A stretch of 64,000 bases of DNA from Echinometra lucunter (taxonomy: Eukaryota; Echinodermata; Echinoidea; Camarodonta; Echinometridae): contig CM057156.1 in the NCBI GenBank assembly GCA_029962745.1, forward strand, positions 33,610,027-33,674,026. Reading direction: 5' to 3'. This document shows positions 43,801 through 56,700 of this stretch, one piece after another. The notes under the pieces are model-generated. The model saw nothing but the letters and a program-made list of their open reading frames with translations. It ran no database searches and was not told where the DNA came from. The stretch's first letter is position 1; each line of letters opens with the position of its first letter. The position numbers and the translations under genes were made by a program.

Positions 43801-46152
43801 TTTGGGTTATTGGAGGTTTCTTCCTTACGTTGGATCACTTTGTCTTCTTTCTAAGGTTACTAGGCCTAAAGGTTAGAGTAGCAAACTGCATACAAGTCTT
43901 GTAGACACAGTAGTAAAACAGTGTCACATGCACGTCTAAAGAAGGCTTTCAAAATTTTAGGATATCTAGACTTTACAATGAGTGGGATCAGACATATACA
44001 AACCCCCCATGTCAAAGTGTTAACAAGGGCTAGAAGCATATATGTATATAAACCCCAAATATTTTGACATAAGAAAAATGGATGGAATATGTTCATAGCT
44101 TATAAAGCATCCTTATCTCTTTTTGGCCATGTCTATATAGCCCTAACTACATCAGCCTTAATTGACAAATTATGTCATATCATCTTCAGTCCTTTTAGAA
44201 CATGTATTACAAGCAACAAAACTTACATACAACCTAACATTGATAATACATGTATAGTACACTCCAATTCTGTTACAACATACCAGCAAATTTACCAATC
44301 CCTCTTTACTTCCTCTATTACATGTATATTTCAGTATCTTTTGTGCAGAAAAATAAGTCAACAGAAGGTTTAATCTTGATGGTGGTGTATTTTTTTTTCT
44401 TCAGGAAGCATAATCTAGATATCAATTCATTAACATAATTGTTATTTTTGAAATATGCAGCAGTTTTCAGGACATGCTTTCCTTCCCTTTTCAGTAGCTT
44501 CCTCTTGTAACAGAGCTGAAGGTCTTTCAGGAAAGATTTAAAGGTATTTCACAAAACATTGGGATAAAACCAAAACCTTTGCCAACTCTTTATTTACATC
44601 TAGGTCTCTACAATGCAAGGAATACATCTTTTCTTATCAGTCAATTTATTTTCCTTCATACGTAAAATGAGTTAACCCATTCGTGACAGGAATTATTTAA
44701 AGCCTAATTTGATCAGCTATTATTCTTCAAATTGGCAACAACAACATTTTTATTTTATTGCTACATTTTTCTTATAAAACGTCATGTATCTGAAATGAAT
44801 ATAAATTGACAGAAATTATGATGAGAAGTCAAAAAGTTGCCAATTTGTAGGGGAAAACAGTGATTTTAAACTTTCTATCACATTGCCAATTGAAGGATTT
44901 TAATGCTTATTTTCCTTTAAAAAATTTTCAGCATCAAACAACGAAAATCGTCGCAACCAAAATGGGCACAGTTTATGTAGAATTTTTTGCTCTTTCTGCT
45001 CATGTATTTGGTATGATTTTTAGGGCTTTGCATCAAAAGATATCAGGCCAAACCACAAAATGTGGACCTCTGTCACGAATGGGTTAAACACACATATCAT
45101 TGTAATATTTTGTTGCTTTTTTAATCAATATCTTTACATTGTATTTGAATTGTATTGTCACTGTTGTTACTGTTGTGTAATTCAAGGCTCCCTTGTAAAG
45201 CAATTTTTATGCACTGAAGACACTATCCTGTGTCAAGAAAAAAAATACATAAAGAAATACATAAAGAAATAGATAAATAATTAAATAAACAACTAAAAGA
45301 ATGAACAAATAAACTAATCTGTATGTTTACATTATAATATCTAGATATTCCTCCACTCCAATATAAGCAAAAACCAAGTATAGTAGAACTTCTACATAAG
45401 GATAAACATGAGCATAGATCCTGGTCCTATATACAAACTTTGAGAGTAGATCCTGGTCTAGATCCTAGTCCTTACCTCGTTAGCCAAGATCCCACCAATC
45501 TTGTGAAACTGGGGCATCTGAATACCATATTTGTCAAGCTCACTCTGCATAGCACTGATCTCCTCCTCTGAATATGATAAGAATATCAAGAGAAAGATAC
45601 ACCAGGTTACTTCATTTCTTCTTATTGTTTTAGTAATGGTCATTTCTAGCCTATTTCTTTTTATTTGTTTATTCACATGATTTTTCACTGCTGCTGCAAC
45701 AGTATTTGTACAAGCTTGTGATATGTTAATTTGAATCATTTTCTTCCATTACAAGCAAGGGCAAAGAATGGCTATTATCTTTCACAGCTTACTTTTCTCA
45801 ACCTCTATGTTTCATTCACTTTCCATTAATCCTGAACCCCAGTTTAGCTAGGTAAGAGTTGCTTCAGGGATTATACCATGAAGGTTTGAATAACTTTCCA
45901 AATCTTTAGCCAATCAGTTACAAGCTTTCTGAGGTGAATGGATGAAGGTGAATTTTGATTGGATTATCTTAAGGATATTACAGGGATAACTCTTCAAACT
46001 TATAGGCAATTAGAAGAAAGGCTTACTAAAGTGAAGTGATGATGGAAGATTCATAATATAACTTTGTATAAGTATTCAGGGGGTTAGCATAATCCAAGGT
46101 GCTAGGCACTGGGATCACATAAAATAAATTCAATCGACAGGCAAATCTGATT

Positions 46153-46199
<47 letters not shown>

Positions 46200-49100
46200 A
46201 CAAAGAAAATGGATCCTGGCTGTGTAATCTAAGTAGTATTCTAATCAAAACTGTGTTATGATAACTTTTTATCAAAGGCCACTTATGTACTGTTTATAAT
46301 TTAATCCTTATATCAAGTACATAAGGTATACAAGTACCTTGCCCATGTAAGGTCTCCAAATACTGAAACACAACTCCATAATTATATCAACTATTCACTG
46401 CTATATCAGTTAAGCTTCTAACTGATTTCATGTTTGTAAATGACCACTTGAAACAGAACAGTCAACATTTATATTCACTGAAAACTAATCTACCCATCTC
46501 AATAATAATAACAGGATATCCAGTAAAAAAAAAAAAAAAAAGAGAGAGAGAGATCTGATATGAAACTGCCACTAAAGAACAACAGGAAAACTTTGTTGAC
46601 ATGTTTGAGAGTCTCTTGGAGCTTTAAAGAGGGCAAAATGTGCTCGAAATGTAAAAACTGATTAAGCACATTCAAGCAATTTTAGCCATGGTATCATTAT
46701 AAATTAATTAGGGTTGGGGAATTTGGGGAATTCATAAATCAAATAACCCCTTGTCTATCATAAGTGTTTTTCCTTTGTTTCAGGGTACTTGAACAAATTT
46801 GAGTCTAATGATCATGTACTGCCTTATAAATAGAAGATGTTTATAGTGAGGTCATCATTTGAGACTTGAGACTACTATCCAAATTTACATTTCAGTAATA
46901 CAGTGGAGTAATACTGTATGAATGATGGCTTTAAAAGTGGTATCATTATTATATTGTGTAAATAACTTTGCAGACAAATGAAAAGTCAAACTACATTTTA
47001 AAACTATTTTGGCATAAATGATAAATATGCTTTTGATAAAGGTAGAGGATAATCTTTTCTAAATAATTTCCCATCAGTATACGGTGTTGGATGATGACAA
47101 ATGTTACAATAAAAGGCTTGATTTCTGTGTTTCATTTTTTTCCTGACAGACCTCACGCTCTCTCTTTCTTTCTCTTTCTCTTCCCCTCTATCTCTTTCTC
47201 TCTCTGTCTCTTTCTCTTTCTCTTCCCTCCCTCCCTCCCCCCCTCTCTCTCTCACACACACACACACATCAATCTCCATGTCTGTCTGTTTGATTCACAT
47301 AATATTAAAAAATAAATACTTGTGCTAGGTTTCCTATGAGTCATTTTCTTGGAGTTTCCCTTATCAATCAATGAGACAATATTTGCCCAGAAAAAGATAC
47401 ACAATTCTTTAATACTCTTTCAATGACTGTCAATAAGTCTCCAGAACTAGACCATACTGCCATGTTTACATACGGCAGGATATGGGAGAAAGAGGCGGAG
47501 AATTTTGGCGGGCAATTCAGGTTTTTGGAGAGCTCTTGGCCCTCTCCAGGCTTGTACTTGATAGCCAGGTCAGATCAAAGTACAAATATTGAGCTCTATA
47601 TGGACAGCTGGAGAGAGAGAGAGTCCAAGGGAAAGATTGAACCTTGATCACGACATTTTTTCTTTCTGCAGAAGAAAGGAAACACTGACAATGTGTTTTC
47701 ATTATTACGATATCACAATAGGCACAGTGGAGTCTGAAGGAGCACTATTATTATAATTTCTGTCAAAATTATTGTAAGACTTGGACATGAAAAGGGTGGG
47801 AGTCGCCATGGCTACGACTGCATAATGAAAAGTCGTTGGGTGTTTTAGCTTTTTCTTTCAAAAGGCACAAATCCAGAATGTGCTGACATTTAATGCAATG
47901 TTAACATTTAAAGTGGAAAACAGTTGTCAGCAATTTAAGTAAAAAGGTCTTTCAATGTTATAACATAATATTTCCATTTCGAAGCTTCAAAAAGTGCTTT
48001 ATGCAATGGTTTCTAAACCAAAACGGGGAGGCTTGTAGATGGTAAGATTTCCCCAATATATTTTAACTATTCTTAGTCTTGGTTGAAAATATGTCAGCAT
48101 ACAAGGGTCTGTACATAACAGACTACACTATGGCAAGGGACTATGGCCTTGCTAATGGAAACACAATGTCAAAATTTTTTGTTATTTTTCCCTCACATCT
48201 GGTGTGATCGCACTAACATTCATTGCTCTATTGCTACTTAGGACAGCCCAAATTACAGTGCAGTTTAATAGAATCGTGTGCAAGCACAGCTTGTAAAGCA
48301 ACTATATATTGCATGCAATAATTAAATAATTGCGACAAAGATTGCCAATTAGATAGGAGCGCAAGATATCTGTGGGGGATTGTGTAATATTTGTACAGGT
48401 AGGAATTTAGATGGTGTATCAATACACACTAGTGCAAATATTATTGATGGCTGCTATTTGGATGGATGATCCCCAGAAACATATGACTGTTTCAAAAGGT
48501 GTATGATATATGGAATGATAAGATATGTTTACAATCAGTCTACATAGGTCTATCATCTCTGTTTATTATTGTTATCATTGTTGTTTATCAAATCTGATGA
48601 TGTAAAATGTATTTCAATACCAATCACAAAATAACATACATGTTGAATTCTTTTTCATGCATTGTAAAGTGTTCCTATCTGCTGTAGAACATAACAGGAA
48701 GTTTAAATGAATAACTAAATCAATTCGGTATATCACTGGATAGGATAAAGCAAATAGTAAATATAGACTAAGTATATAAGAGGTATCTTTTTGTTCATAG
48801 TACATGATCATACATGTACTCAGTTTTCCTGGTTCCATTCATATATGTGCATGTACAAGTGGTTTTACACTTAAAGTCATTGTGATAGGCAATAAAATAA
48901 AAAGTTTACTATTGTAAACGTGTTCAATGCAATAGCTTTTGTAAATTCATCACAGCATGAATGTACCAAACAGTATGACCTAGTAAAAAGCATACTATAT
49001 GCTGGTAGTTTGGAAAGAGAAATCTGATATTACCTGTGAAGTCTACCTTGCCGTATAGATCCTGGATCTGGGGGGCGATACCCAACTTGAACAGATATAA

Positions 49101-50765
49101 GCTGTGGAAATAAAAAAATGAAAAGTGTTTATTCAACAAAGGCAATTATCAATAACAATATCCTTCATCTAAACTAACATCCTCACTTCACTTCATAACA
49201 AAATGTTTCATTTTCAAAAGTGAAGAAGGAATTAAGGAAATAAAACAATTTGTTTTGATTGACAGATCTAAAATTGCATAAACCTTACATGAAAATAGAT
49301 AAATAAAAAAGAATTTAAAAACTTGCTACCTTCTACAAAGGGTAGGTACATGTAGTTTTCATGTTAAAAAAGGCCAAATAATCAAGTACATGGATATTGA
49401 ATGTTCATTTCACTGGAGAAAAAAAAAATGACCAAAGGTATGTACATAAGAATAAACCCATGCAAGTAAACCAACCAGTTTAATGTGTGATGCATATCTT
49501 TGAAAAATCATTTGCAATGGTTATATAAAAAGTGCACTGTTTGGGGTGTGACAGTGCACTGAAAAGGGTATGAGGTCCTGTCATTTCCCTGTGAATATTA
49601 AGACACAATTTCAAATGTTTTCTTCTATACCTGTTCTATACCTGCACAAGTGTGTGTCATAACATGATTAAGCAATGCATTATATTACTAATACTCATAG
49701 GTTCAACAAAAATTAAGCAAAGTGGGAGAAAGAGAGAGAGGAGGGGAGAAATGAACTTAAGAAAGAGAGAGACGAATGCAGATAGATCAGAGAAAGAGAT
49801 CATGATCAAAAGAGAGGACAAGACCAAAACAAAAAACAAAAAAAAACCTAAAACAGGAGAAAGAGAATGAGTGAGAAAGAAAGAGTGTATCAAACTCCCC
49901 TTGTTGCACTGCACTTCAATCTCATAAATCACTGTCTCATCAGCCTGTCAGGACGCACCAACCATCGTTACAAACCTTAATCACTAATTTATGGAAATAG
50001 GGGTTGGAAATCGGCTTTAAGCACACCATGGCGAGAAGGGGGAAGACAAACCCCAAGAAAAACAGAAAATAATCATGCAAATGAACGTGAGTCAGAGAAG
50101 CAAAGCCCCATGACACAGCTGAAAGCGACTAATGAATGGATGTAGAGTAATCGAGGTTGCTATACTCATAATTTAATTCATCACATATGCACTTTGTGAA
50201 TGCAGATTACCTCAAAGAATTGTAAGAAGCCTATTCAGCTTTGTCTTCAACTCAAGAAAGCTGAGATACACAAGTGTCTGCATTTGGAAACTATAATTGT
50301 ATGTTCTATTCAAATGATATTGTTTACTTAATTCAATATTTGTGTTGCATTGGAGTTTGTCATTAAATCATTGTAAAATCCATAGTAGCAGTCAAAAGAT
50401 ATACATGTATTTCAAAATTTCTTGCAATTAGGCTCCCAATACCCCCCAAAATATTCAAGGCCGAATATTTTACTTGACATGATTGACTCTGAAAAAGAGT
50501 TAGCTTTACATGCTAATTCTTCAGTTATTTCTTCAATCAATTAGCAACAGGTTATTCCATTGCATGAAAAGGGAATTCACATGATGCAGCTTGTTGTCAG
50601 GTAAAAGCATCATACAAGTATACCACATAGCAAAGGTCAAATCTTCCACCAGTATAGAGATAATTCAATCATCTGGGATCAAGTTGGAGGGTTCGCCAAA
50701 AAAGGCCAAACGTGCAAGAATGCTTCTCCTCACTAGGCACATTTCAGCATGCTAATACATGAAAT

Positions 50766-50797
<32 letters not shown>

Positions 50798-53700
50798 ATG
50801 TTTATGACCTTTTGCTTGCCCATACTATAAACGCATGATCAAAGTACACATGTACCAGCTGGTGTTTATATCTATTACTCAGTGTCAAAATGTTCAAAAG
50901 TCATACAGTGTTTGTTGATTGTGATACTGTTTATTAGTCATTTAGTTTATGTTTGAACACATTGTTTTGTTTTTTAAAATCTAATTCTACCACTGTTTAC
51001 AGTTACTTTTATCACCTCTCAACTCCCACATTTACTTCAACTTCCTCTTCAGCAGTAACCATAATTACAAGTACAAATATTCATAAGTGAATGAATGCTT
51101 TACTTGTGCAGTCTCCTGATCAGAAAATTGCATATTTGTCAATAAATCTATTTCTATCCTTTCATTAGGTTAAAAAATTGCATAGACAATATGTTTTCCT
51201 TTAAATTTTCATCTAATAAAAGGCTAATGGAAGTAATAACCTTGTTACAAGGCAGAAGGGCATTACCTCATATAATTCATAATTTACCAAAGCACTAACA
51301 ACCTTCTTGTTCTCAACCTCATTTCTTAAAAGGAAGTTAGTACACGTTCTTGTTTCTTATTGACAAGTCAACTATTATGTTGACTTCCTCTTTGGTGATG
51401 CCCCACCTTAAATAGCATGAACTATGATCTCTAAAGATGTGTGCAAGCTCTAAGGCTAAAACTCTACTCACATTTCATCTTATATACTGGTACGTAGATA
51501 GTGACTACCGCGACTTCCTCTAAGACCAAAGTTCATGGGTTATTTCTTTGCTTGGCTGAAATGTCTTCTAACATGTTATGGAGGATTCCTGAAGTATGAA
51601 TCTTACATTATTTCTCCCCATGATTAATGAAAATCTAAAGTAGAAAAGGTGGAGTAGATTTACTATTCATACATGTACTATGATTTTAACAAATTTCATG
51701 TAGTAAGCCCTTCATATTGTTGAATGCTGGTTGCTCTTATTACCTATTTCTAGTTAGAACTGCTCAATACATTATGCTTGCGATTCAATTCAAAACTTTC
51801 TCCATTGCATTTTTTTAATGTTATCAGTATTATGTACTTATTCATTTATGTGGTGGGGAATGGGGGGGGGGGGGGTAGTTGACAAAAAACCTTCATATAG
51901 AGCAGTGTGTAGCTTGGCAACAAATCATACTCTGTCCCTAGAAATAAACCTTATGACCTATCTCATGATGGGTTTAACCTTCATGTGGTTTTGATAAGAA
52001 ATCTCATGTAACCATACTTAGGATTATGTGCATCACATTTGAAGTCAATACACACTTAACCCATTGGCTACTGGAACCAGGGGAGTGTTTCATGAAGTGT
52101 TTTGTCAGTGATTTTTATTGACATCTATAAGCTACTGAAATCCTTGCCTTTGATTGGCTGAGAGCAAATTTGTCATTAAAAATCACTGACAAGACACTTC
52201 ATGAAATGCTCCCCATGTGCCCAACTTCTGAAGCTTTACAGGAATTTGAGAATTCAATAATCAACAGTTTAGGTCACATATCTACATGATTTCAAAATAA
52301 TAAAAAACATGCCTTCATGTTCCCTCTCGTCATGCTTGATATCACCTGTGTAGGCATTGGATTCAGTTAAAGTCTTTGTATTTTCGTTTTGTTCATACGT
52401 GTAATTCTGCCATTTTTGTATGTTTGATTGTAATGTAATTGAATATATTCACTATATTTTGCTTGTAAATTGATCCTTTCAGCCTATGCTGCTGGTCAAT
52501 TTCATATTTATACCAATAAATGAATAAATAAATAAATTGTTTCATTCTAAATTTCTTGATGTTCTCTTGATACTGCAGATCTTTAATCTTAATGAAAAAC
52601 TTACATCGACGCTACTAAGCATAACAATGTTCCTTTTTAATGTGATTTCTTTGGCCTCAGTTCCCTTTTTTTTTTCTCCTTTTGATCTTATACTTTGGTA
52701 GTCAGACTTTTAATGACTCAATGTTTGCACTCCTAAAATAAGATATATTGGATAGTTGCCAATTCCATCCAAAAATCTTCTTTTTTTCACTAATCTACAC
52801 CTATTTTTTGACAAAGAAGTGCTCTTACAAATATCATTTATGCATACAAAGCAAGATAGTTTGAAAGGACATCAAGTACTTGAAGGGGTAAACTAATTAC
52901 AAATCAGTATGATAGGGCTTTGTTTATCAGGAGCAGATGATGACAGAAATTTTTAACAAACAAAGTGAATGATATATGTAGCTGAATTAGACTCATTGGC
53001 AAGGGACAGATATTCCAATCAGTTATTCTAATTAATTCTGTGCTACATTTAGTGATTGCGATTAAGCTGTCGTTATGGGTAACCATAATTACTAGGAGTG
53101 CATCACTAGAAACCAGTATTATGCATGATCTAATTATTTTTCAAAGCATTGCCTTGCACTTTGATGAAATATGTCAAAATATAATTTAGTTTGGGGGAGT
53201 AGGAGGGGCATTTTCTTAATCAAAGCATGAACACTCTGGATAATGTTTTCAGGTTTTATCATTAATGACTTTGAATTCCAATACCTGTTACATTACAGCG
53301 CAACAGAGTATATTGACGTAGTGACTGTACTATACAAATGATCTGATTATTATTATTATTACCTAATACAATTCAATTTCACATTTTAGTATCATACTTC
53401 TGCACATGATAATGTGCAATAGTTCTATTTGAATTCTTTATTTGATTTGAATGTTTAATGTTATTTCTATTTTTCAATTTTCTTGTACTTTATTTTATCA
53501 GATCATTTCTTATCATATTATAGCTTTTAATTGTAATATTAAATGTGATTCAGCATTTGTCTGCTACTTTGAATGTTTTTTAAAAATAAATAGGCCTACA
53601 CCTAAATGAATGAATGAATGAATTTTACTCATTATCATTGACACAAGGATCACAAACCTGCAACAGACATTATTGCAGCAGTTGGATGTTGTGTAACTTC

Positions 53701-56700
53701 TGTAAAAATTGTGATCATGATGCTTATAATCATACATGGCAATGATCACTAATCCCTCTTCTTCTACATGTGATAATTCTCATGCAAAATCACATTCTAG
53801 TTTATAACCAAGATGGCAGTGATTATCAAATTGCAGTTCATTTTTTGAACTTATTTTTCTTGCTTTTTTACTTTCTTTCATTAAATTTTCTACTTTCTTT
53901 AAAATTACCTGAGGGCATGAAGGCAGTAGACAGTCTTGGGCATGTTCTTCCTATCATAGACATCTGTAGTCTCTGGATAAAAGATCTGTCGGGAATCAAA
54001 AAGAACATGGAATAAACAGATGTTTTAGACTGTATAGCTATTATAGTACATGCTCATGACATGGTCACATGGTATGTCAATCATTACCGATGTAAAGTCT
54101 GTGAAAATACTTGTCTAAAAGGGCTCTGATTTATCACACCAATAAAGATGTATTGTCAATTCATAATGACAAGTGTTCATATCATCAAATGCTTGTCAAA
54201 ATAGCAGAGAAAAGTAAAATGAAATGGGTTCCACCCTCAAAGCATATACTGTATAAGCTAATATTTTAGCGTACAGATATTTTAGCGATTTGAGACAAGT
54301 TTGACATATTAGCGAGTTATTATTTTCACGTTTTGAAAGATATTTCTGTACAAGTACATAGGCATCTTTCTGAGTTGAAATTTTGGCGAGGACATCATCG
54401 CGAAATTAGCGAAAATTAAACCACCGCGAAAATTTCAGCTTATACAGTAATCAGAGTATGGTATGTCTCTGATACAATGAATAATAACAATCTAGAAAAT
54501 TGTGAACATGAATGTATGGATAAGTTATTGAATATTAATTTCAGTTTACAAGGGTTATCAAATCACTATCATTCTGAGCATCATTGCAGTAATTTATATC
54601 TAAATTTATTTACTATTAATCAGAGCACAAGAACTGCAACTACCAGGGGTAAAATGGGGTGCTCTACATAAATTTTGAAAGCAAAAAAATGTATCATTTT
54701 TCAATGACCTGGCCAACGACTAAGTATGGACTTGGTGATTCAATAATCAAATTATATTGAGTTGGCCAACCATGCATGCTTGCAAATATGTTCATTGATT
54801 GAGTAAATGAGCATACGTGTGCATGAATGTGTGGATGCTGGGACAAGCAAAATATGGGTGACATTGAAAGAAAATATTGTGACACCATCCAGGGTCAGGT
54901 GGTAGGGTGATAATATAATAATTACTGATGGCACAGCAAAGTGCATACATGGTCTACTCATTCTATTTCATTTTCGTCTTTGTGTAAATTTTCAAAGGTA
55001 CTTTGGTAACTTGACAATAGTAGCAATCAGTCAAGGGGGGGCTCAGGCTGGGGTGAGGGGGGGGGGGGGGGGTCGCAGGGGGTTACAGACCCAGGGAGCA
55101 TATACATCAACCCTCTTCATGGACAAACCCGATCTGCCATATATTACACACCTACAAGTGACTACAAACATGTACAAATATGTCTTTTCGTGCTGCCTCC
55201 TCACCGCAAACAGAATGGGAGGGGGGGGGGGGGGAAGGGGGGCAAAAAAAAATTGAAGTGAACATAAATTGCAAAATAGTGGCAGTAAATATTCATGACT
55301 TTTTTTCAAGAATATGAGTATTTCTTATAATTATAAAGGAAAAAAAACAAGATATCTTTAAATGGTAATTTTTTTCACATTATAACTTCTCAAAAGTACC
55401 TCTTACAAGTACATGCATATACATGTACCAGAGTTTCTACTCTGTATATCAACCCATCATTCCAAATTATGGAGCTTGTACCAGCAAGCCAGCTTCTGTT
55501 AATAGACAAAAATGCCCCTAAGCATAATTCCGTGTTTTACAAGGTATAAAAGTGTATTAAATGCACTATGCATGCTACTGTAAATTAATTTGTTCACTGA
55601 AAGGTTTTTAAGCCCCTTGCTATACTAGTATTGTATTATGTGAACAGGGTTTGGGGCAACCCAAGTAACTTGAGATACAAGTAAGAGTACACCATCACAA
55701 TCATGTGGGACTACATCACCCTACCTTTATCATTTAATAAAGGTTATAACACATTCAATGTAGAGGAAACTATAAAGGCTGTTTAAGCTCAGGTCTGACA
55801 TAAATGTCATGATTATTTTTGGTTAATAAGTGCTGTAGCTTGGGCTAGGTAAGGGTAGAATCTAATCAGGTACCTAATGAGTTAACCCGGTTTAAAGGAT
55901 GTTGAGCTGACAGCAAATAAAAAAATGTACCGGTAGTGGCAACCTGCCAGAAAGTGGGCATGAAAAGAAGAGTTAATAAGGTATGGAAAAGCAACTAGGA
56001 ACACAGCAACAGCAAAATCAACCATCTTGAACATTTATGCAAGTAAGGAAATGCATTGTTCAACACCAAACTTGCTTACATGATTCTCGCGACCATTTAA
56101 CTATGTTTTTTTTTTGTTTTTTTTTTAGCCTTTTTTAAATCAAGTGAAGAACTAATTGTCTTTGCTCTTCTCTGTTAAACTATGGGTGTGATATCCCAAA
56201 CACTTCAAGATTTTGAGTGTAGTATGGGCATCAAATGACCAACCTCTTTGGAAAGTTGATACCATTCAAGAGGGCAGTTATCAGAATCAAAACAAGGGCA
56301 CTTGTGTTGGTGTTTACAAAAAATAAATATCTGAAACTCCAGTGAGAAACTAATAACTATGTGTTTTTGTGCAAAATGTATTATTCTAGATAATGTGTTT
56401 TTGTGCAGAATGTATTCTTCTAGATAATGTGTTTTTGTGCAGAATGTATTCTTCTAGATAATGTGTTTTTGTGCAGAATGTATTCTTCTAGATAATGTGT
56501 TTTTGTGCAGAATGTATTCTTCTAGATAATGTGTTTTTGTGCAGAATGTATTCTTCTAGATAATGTGTTTTTGTGCAGAATGTATTCTTCTAGATAATGT
56601 GTTTTTGTGCAGAATGTATTCTTCTAGATAATGTGGTTTTGTGCAGAATGTATTCTTCTAGATAATGTGTTTTTGTGCAGAATGTATTCTTCTAGATAAT

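Larger units (their letters stand above)
45568..49033 (-). other. Intron
   Basis: A 3.5-kb intron with a compound CT/CA microsatellite (46155-46202), a purine run near 46524-46552 and a pyrimidine-rich tract (47155-47270). No inverted-repeat element was recognised. Confidence 0.8.
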
